From positions 1-23,106 of the forward strand of contig VHZZ01030720.1 in NCBI GenBank assembly GCA_009801015.1: a stretch of DNA of 23,106 nucleotides, written 5' to 3'. The stretch is from Silene noctiflora. Lineage: Eukaryota > Streptophyta > Magnoliopsida > Caryophyllales > Caryophyllaceae. This document shows, piece after piece, positions 18,083 to 23,106 of this stretch. The position numbers and the translations under genes were made by a program. The notes below the pieces were generated by a model. It was given only the letters and a program-made list of their open reading frames with translations. It had not been told where the DNA came from and did no database searches. Every line of letters starts with the position of its first letter. Within the stretch, counting starts at the first letter, position 1.

Positions 18083-21000
18083 TGAAAAAGAGTAATTGCA
18101 CTTCTATCAATTCAAGGACAACCAAATAGGTATTTGATATCCCTTTTTGCTATTTTATAAAAATTTTTTCATTGAATTCACTAGTAAAATGGTATCACAA
18201 GCTCAAATCGAAGCAAAACATAAAACCAGTGTCCGCCCGATTGGACTTCAAGAAGACACAGTCGCCGGGGCAATTTTTGATGATGGAAGATCTTTGCAAA
18301 GCCCTTTTACCTAGCCTCTTTACTACCCCCTGTTACCTTGTTATCGTGGATACCTTAAACATATTAAATGATGTTTTAAAAATAGATCGGGACGTAAGAC
18401 TCGGCGTGTGACCCGGGCGCTCGGTGAATGCGAGCACGTGTATGAGACTCTTCTTTCATGAGGAGCGGATGGATGTAGGGCTTTATAAGAGGCGAGAGGA
18501 GGAGACGTAGCGAGTTAGCTTACTTGTTTTTTTAACGATGAAGCAGCTTTAGCTGATCATGGATAGACGCGAAGCCCCTTACCCTTTTTATGGTGTCGCA
18601 AGGAAGAAGCAGCAGCGTCGGCCAAATCTTTGAAACCATCATCTGTAAATAGAACGGCACCTTTTAACCGGTGCTTAGCTTATTAGGCAAGGGAATGAAA
18701 TTGGCGTGTGCTTCATCAACAGACTTTCCTGGTCAGTCAGCCAGCGATCCAATCAAGGAGACAGGTAGCACTTGTTTAGCGACCTCACCCCCTTCTTAGC
18801 CCACTTGCTCAACCTCGTACTCATGTCAACACACTTGCTGCATTCATTCCGAAAAGCCACCCTTGTTTTGGGGGAACTCTCCTTTTCATGGACCTTGTCG
18901 ACCAATCATATACGATTTTGGCCCTTACTTTTTAATCTTACTAAGGAAGTTTAGGGACCTATTTAATTCAAGTTTATCAGGTTATTTTTTTAGATTTTAA
19001 GGGCTTCGCGCCTTTCTTGTAAAGGAGGCGTCTATCTTGACATAAGAAAGCAGACAACAGGACTCCTTTTCCTACTGGTCGAGCTGCTACGCACCTTCCC
19101 TTACTCAGACGAGAACACAGGAAATTTAAATTTGTCCTTTATTATAGCAAAAGGGTGAGTTGGGTCTTAAACTGAGATTGAAGAGCTCATAGAAATGGAA
19201 GAGAAAGGGGATAAATAGACTCCGAAAAAAAGTGGGCATTTAGACTTATTAAAGGAATCCTCCTTTGTAAGGCACCCGACGTTTTTAGTTTCTTAATTGG
19301 CCCAAGAGAATCGTTTCATGATTATCCACTTATTTAACAGTATAATCCTCCCATAGGTCCATACTCTTTTGTCACCTTTTAAAAATATCTAAAGAAGCCA
19401 ACTCTAACATTCTACTCGCTCCGGTACTACTCTAGAACGTTACCACACCTGTTCCACCCTAACTAAAGGCTTCCGCTCTATCGCTACATACTTTAGCTCG
19501 TTCCATCAAGGAAAAGAGCATCATTCATACTGCAGCAAGTGTGTTAGCGAGTGCGGCTGACAGTGTGAATATAAAGTAAGGTGTTTAGCAAGCATTGCCA
19601 CTAGCTGCAGCTTCTTAATCAAACGAATAAGTGAAACTTTTCCCATCAAGGGGGTATAAAATAATGCTTTGCCCAGCAAAACTGTTTAGCCACTTAAGGA
19701 TTCTTTGGAAATCCTCTCATCCACCAACTCCATCAACAACAGCATCATCCCCCGCTTCTTCATCTGCTACATTGACTTCTTTTTCTTTTGAACCCGCCTC
19801 CGCAAACGCATCAACTTCGTTCTCGCAAGATATTAAGAGAAAAGGGGCTTAGACCGCCTCAACCCTCTCCCCTCCTCTCTCAAGCCTTTAAACCTTCACT
19901 TTAGAGCTTAATCCACCACCGAACTTCATTCCTAAGAGCTATCCTTGGGCTTATTCTTAGGTGTTTTAGAATGATATGGAGATATGTGGGCGATAAGAAA
20001 GACCTTTTCAGCATTAGAAAGGCATGTTGCAAGTGTAGTTTATTTTTTGAAGTGCAAATATAGAGCTGGCTTTGGGCTTGAGTACAGGCAGGTTGACCGC
20101 TTTCTTGTGTGGGCTCATAGCTTGGTTGGGACAAACCCCTCTTTCTTGACCGGCCCACTCGTTTTTCAAAGCTGAGCTCTTACTGGTGCTCGGACGCCAG
20201 AAGGGGTGTTTTTTCCTCTTCCTATTACTATAAATAGCCTAAAGCTCTTGCGGGGTTTTCCAAAAAATCTTCCTTAAAAAAGCGACTACTTAACACAGAG
20301 AATGAGCTTCCTTGTCCGAGGGGAGAAAGAGAAGCCCGATCCTGGAACGAAACAAACGGCAGGGGAAGATTAAACCAAGTAAGCCTGGGACTGATCTGTA
20401 TTTCGAGCCAAACCCGCAGCTAAGAGTCACGCTGCACCAACTGCCTGAAATGGAAAAGACTTTATGGCTTTTTCTGCCCTTGGTTTTCCTGGAACCTCAA
20501 TTTTAGGGCTCCTTTCCTTCTTAGTCTTAGTAGAAGAAGTCCCCAAGCTCTAAAGCTCCCTCTGCTTCGCCACTTTCTTAATCGGGGATTCACCTTTCCA
20601 ACATATTCGTCCCTTAGTTTATTATAATTATAAAGCTTCTTTACTCGTTTACATACTCGCTTCCTTCGTCTCACTTGTTTCGTATCGAGCAGAACTTGGG
20701 CCTTGCGCTAGGAAAGCTTTTGCGCCAAATCCTGAAAAATCGCTGTTTGATGAACCCAATCAAGATTCTGCCGCTATTAATTCTATATGATTGTGATTAA
20801 ACTTTTGAAATGCTGCTTTTATTTTACAAAAGCTCCTCTGGAGCGGGGACGTAAATCGTTCTTCTTCTCCAGTCCTAGCCCGCCAACGCATCCGCGCCCT
20901 AGCCCTTTTATTTTGCATACTTTGGAGCAAAGGCTAAGCCCCCAGCTCCAGTCCGTGACACTCATTTAGCTCGCTTCAAATCTCTTTATAAAAGGTAAAA

Positions 21001-21540
21001 GTCTCGTTTTTGTTTTAGGATAGTGTGTTTTCTTTCCTTGATTGCACGTAATTACACCTCTCGAACATTGGTACAGAGAGGCCCTTTCCCGAGCACGTGG
21101 ATTTGTGCATTTGATAGCCGAGGCAATTAGGAAGCTAAGAGTTGGTTATTGCATAAGGAAGATCAGTAAGGGAATGTGCTTGTACTTGTGTGAGTGCACA
21201 GGCAGTACTGGCTGACTTGATGCACATCTTGAGTGGGTAGATGAGTGAGCGGAACTTCTGACGTCAAACCCGCAAAGGCGGTATGAAAGACTGCCTTGGA
21301 TAGCTATTCTATAGAACTGTTTCCCCGTTTTCCGAGTCTTGGGGTTTTTAAATCCTTAATGCTTACAACTTCACCAACAACAGCTTGGTCATAAATCGGC
21401 ACTACTCTTTGTCTTATCGACTCCTACCATTCGTTCTTCGTCTGCTCGTTTAATGCCGTCCTCGGCCCTTGCTCCTCTCTAGTAACTAATATACTTACTT
21501 TTGCCTTAATCTATAAACGGGAGATGGTCCTAAAGTTCTC
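18083..21540. other. Non-coding stretch
   Basis: Only short frames occur: 18172-18411 (plus, 79 codons), 19631-19852 (plus, 73 codons, with a Ser/Thr/Pro/Ala-rich C-terminal half), and 19901-20158 (minus, 85 codons) opposite an open plus strand. None is recognised. The dispersed repeat copy at 20619-20641 lies here. Confidence 0.5.
20619..20641 (+). repeat. Dispersed repeat, copy 2 (partner at 1579)
   Basis: This 23-nt A/T-rich sequence ends in TATAAAGCTTCTT and is identical to 1579-1600 apart from one extra T. Confidence 0.7.
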
Positions 21541-21598
21541 TAAAAGGTCAAAGCCTCTAGACCAAGTATAACAGTGGATATGAGGCTTTGACCTTTTA
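21541..21598. repeat. Perfect 17-bp inverted repeat forming a hairpin
   Basis: TAAAAGGTCAAAGCCTC (21541-21557) is the exact reverse complement of 21582-21598, separated by 24 nt. By a rough estimate, a perfect 17-bp stem at this spacing is expected about once in ten thousand windows of this size. In RNA it would make a stable stem-loop of the kind that protects mitochondrial 3' ends. No upstream gene is visible to use it, and no T-tract follows. Confidence 0.95.
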
Positions 21599-22890
21599 AA
21601 TTGAAGCTATTACCGCCGGCAGACGCTTCTTTTCCTTGAAAGCCTGAAGTTGATTCAACCTCTCTATTCCTCCGCTCGGTCAACCGGCTCTGGAATTGCA
21701 GCCTTTTCTGGCTCTGCTTCCACTCCGCCCACTATCCAGTGGATCTTCGCCTGACTAGGATTTTTATTCTCGAACGGGGGAATGCTACCTATTAGATTGT
21801 TGACCCGACCTCTGAGTTCGTTTTTAATGTTCAGCCTATTCCAATACCAGATATAGGTATGGAATTCTTTTTACCTACCTGGTAGATGTGTGCATTTGAC
21901 CTCTACTCATACTTTTTTTTGCTATCTATGCTCCAACCATGATAGCGATTGGTGCTTCTTTCGGGGGTTCAACCAGCCGCCTGGATAAACCACTTTATCT
22001 TTGGTTTTGCCTCATACCACGAAAAAGTTTTAATCTATCGTAGTATCCTCACCCTCACTGCAACAAAATTAAATTATGCCACCTTATCTCTTTCCCACGG
22101 TCAGGTTAATCTTTAAGTTTCAGTTAATGCTTTGGTTATGGCCTCTTATTTACAAGGGTGCATTCTGCTCTTATAAGTCTTGTGCTAATTGTCCTATATA
22201 TGACTCAAATTATATGTCATTACATTTCTCTATATAAGGGAATTCCTTGAGTCACTGAGTTATTTTCCTTCATAAGTATAAGTTATAAAATGTAGAACAT
22301 GCCGCAGGTTATTGGCTAATTGACTCCACTAACATGCTCGCTTTATATGAGCGAAAGCTGCTTATTTTTAGTATGGAAAAGCAGGACCAACGATCGGGGC
22401 GCAAGAGATGAAGTGGAAGGCCCAGACTTCAAGAAAACACCTGTAAACAACGTTACCTTTAGACAAGACAGGCGAGACAGGATAGGATCGAGGGCTGGCG
22501 CGAGTGTAGTCCACGGAACGAGGTGAGCTGGTCGAGTAAGCAATTTCCTTATCCCTTAACGAAAGCATTCAATTAAGATTGAGCAAGAGTTCTTTTCTTA
22601 CGCTGCGCATAAGAAAGACTTTATCCCAAAAGTTTCTAATAAGCTAAAGCAAGTCAACCCTAAAAGTACAAAAATAAAAGTGCACAAGAGCTAAACCTAC
22701 CCTTGCTCTATAAACTTGGCCCTCCTTCCATAGCACTCTACATCAACAGACAGATAAAGGAGCTAGCTCTTCCCATGGTCAAGGTCTTTTATAACGTAGA
22801 CTAGACTCGCTCCCTAGGGGGAGGGAATGGGCCGTCAAAATCTTTTTTTGGCCGTGACTCAGACGTAGTCACAAGTCTTAGTAGCCGTGA
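21599..22890. other. Non-coding stretch
   Basis: No recognisable gene is present. Frames of 66-68 codons at 22320-22568 overlap on both strands and look like chance. GACCAACGATC occurs at 22383-22393 and again at 22916-22926. Confidence 0.5.
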
Positions 22891-23106
22891 AACAGAAGAG
22901 TGGTTGAGATAGTCGACCAACGATCTACCAGTGATCTACCTATGAATTCAATTAAAGATGAGATCCGCGCCAACCAAAGCAATCTTTCCAAAAGGATCAT
23001 CCAACCGGTCCAACCACAGGAACACGAAGAGGTACTGGTTGCGGCTTTACCACCAACAACGGGTTTTCAAACAAAGGGCAGGTTTTTTTTTCAAAGGCAC
23101 AGGTGG
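22891..23106 (+). CDS. Open frame running off the right edge, related to 16461-16595
   Basis: The frame is open from just after TGA 22888-22890 to the end of the window (72 codons). The only ATG is at 22942, which leaves 55 codons here. The peptide from the ATG is charged (Lys, Asp, Glu, Arg), then Gln/Pro-rich, then has a short hydrophobic run ending LPPTTG, and then is basic with three Phe encoded by a T9 tract. The Pro-Val-Gln to LPPTTG block is shared with the minus-strand fragment at 16.5 kb. It could be the 5' part of a real gene continuing outside the window. I recognise no family. Confidence 0.3.
23040..23071 (+). repeat. Inverted dispersed repeat, uninterrupted copy (partner at 16445-16509)
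   Basis: This 32-nt sequence is contiguous here. Its reverse complement is split by a 33-nt insertion at 16445-16509. The 25-bp exact part (23040-23064) is far beyond chance for 23 kb. Confidence 0.93.

Noticed and set aside
18772..18954. A Ser-Thr-Asn-His peptide preceded by Trp, recalling the N-terminus of cytochrome c oxidase subunit 1
   Set aside because: Only four residues agree, the DNA does not resemble plant cox1, and nothing else of the protein follows.
20955..20980. TTCAAATC word recalling a tRNA T-loop
   Set aside because: Flanking bases do not form the T-stem and there is no D-arm upstream.
22320..22568. Charged 68-codon plus frame with two minus-strand frames opposite
   Set aside because: Protein-like composition, but all three overlap and no family is recognised. 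Length is ordinary for chance.
1..23106. Retroelement, mitovirus or plasmid polymerase remnants, CRISPR arrays and bacterial-type operons
   Set aside because: I looked for reverse transcriptase and RNA polymerase catalytic signatures (YxDD, GDD contexts), regularly spaced repeats and tightly packed gene rows, and saw none. A profile search would be more sensitive than reading by eye.

Overview
The window is most likely intergenic DNA from an expanded plant (probably flowering-plant) mitochondrial genome. This is an inference from style, not from a recognised gene. The sequence is roughly 40-42% G+C in the lines I sampled. CpG is not depleted, which argues against plant nuclear DNA. There are no long microsatellites. 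The open frames are short and lie on both strands. One site (934-942) matches the dicot mitochondrial promoter nonamer CRTAAGAGA at 9 of 9 positions. I found no exon of a standard mitochondrial respiratory, ribosomal-protein or cytochrome c maturation gene, and no tRNA, rRNA, plastid gene, group II intron domain V or CRISPR array.

Coding content is weak. The longest ATG/GTG-type frame is 141 codons. From the base composition (about 6% of random codons are stops) I estimate that about 130 codons is expected by chance over six frames of 23 kb. All frames are therefore reported as hypothetical with low confidence. The more interesting ones are: 5914-6471 on the minus strand (186 codons across a single stop); two overlapping frames at 3869-4365 bracketed by copies of one palindromic repeat; a minus frame at 9539-9796 with an acidic tail; an A/S/T-rich plus frame at 17729-18082; and an open frame running off the right edge (22891-23106).

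The real structure here is repetitive. A 25-bp exact inverted repeat links 16485-16509 with 23040-23064. The related sequence spreads further, with a frame-preserving length difference and a shared deduced peptide ending LPPTTG. The 16.4-kb copy also carries a 33-nt insertion flanked by a 6-bp ACCCGT duplication. A second family, a GC-rich palindromic element of about 19-22 nt (consensus CCTCTCGCTAGCGCTCGAG), occurs at 3843, 4852, 7304, 11065 and 15224, with a core-only member at 4365. The 9-mer AAAAGGCCT occurs seven times, all on the plus strand, where about 0.1 is expected. There are also several diverged 20-35 bp dispersed pairs, a 2 x 19-bp tandem repeat and a perfect 17-bp hairpin at 21541-21598.

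By region: 1-950 has a small frame and the promoter; 950-3840 is featureless apart from the tandem repeat; 3840-4400 is the repeat-bracketed ORF pair; 5420-6475 is the region with the most open frames; 6475-16440 is mostly featureless with scattered repeats; 16445-18100 holds the interrupted repeat copy and an A/S/T-rich frame; 18100-22890 is featureless apart from the hairpin; and the right edge holds the uninterrupted repeat copy. No operon or pathway can be read from this window.
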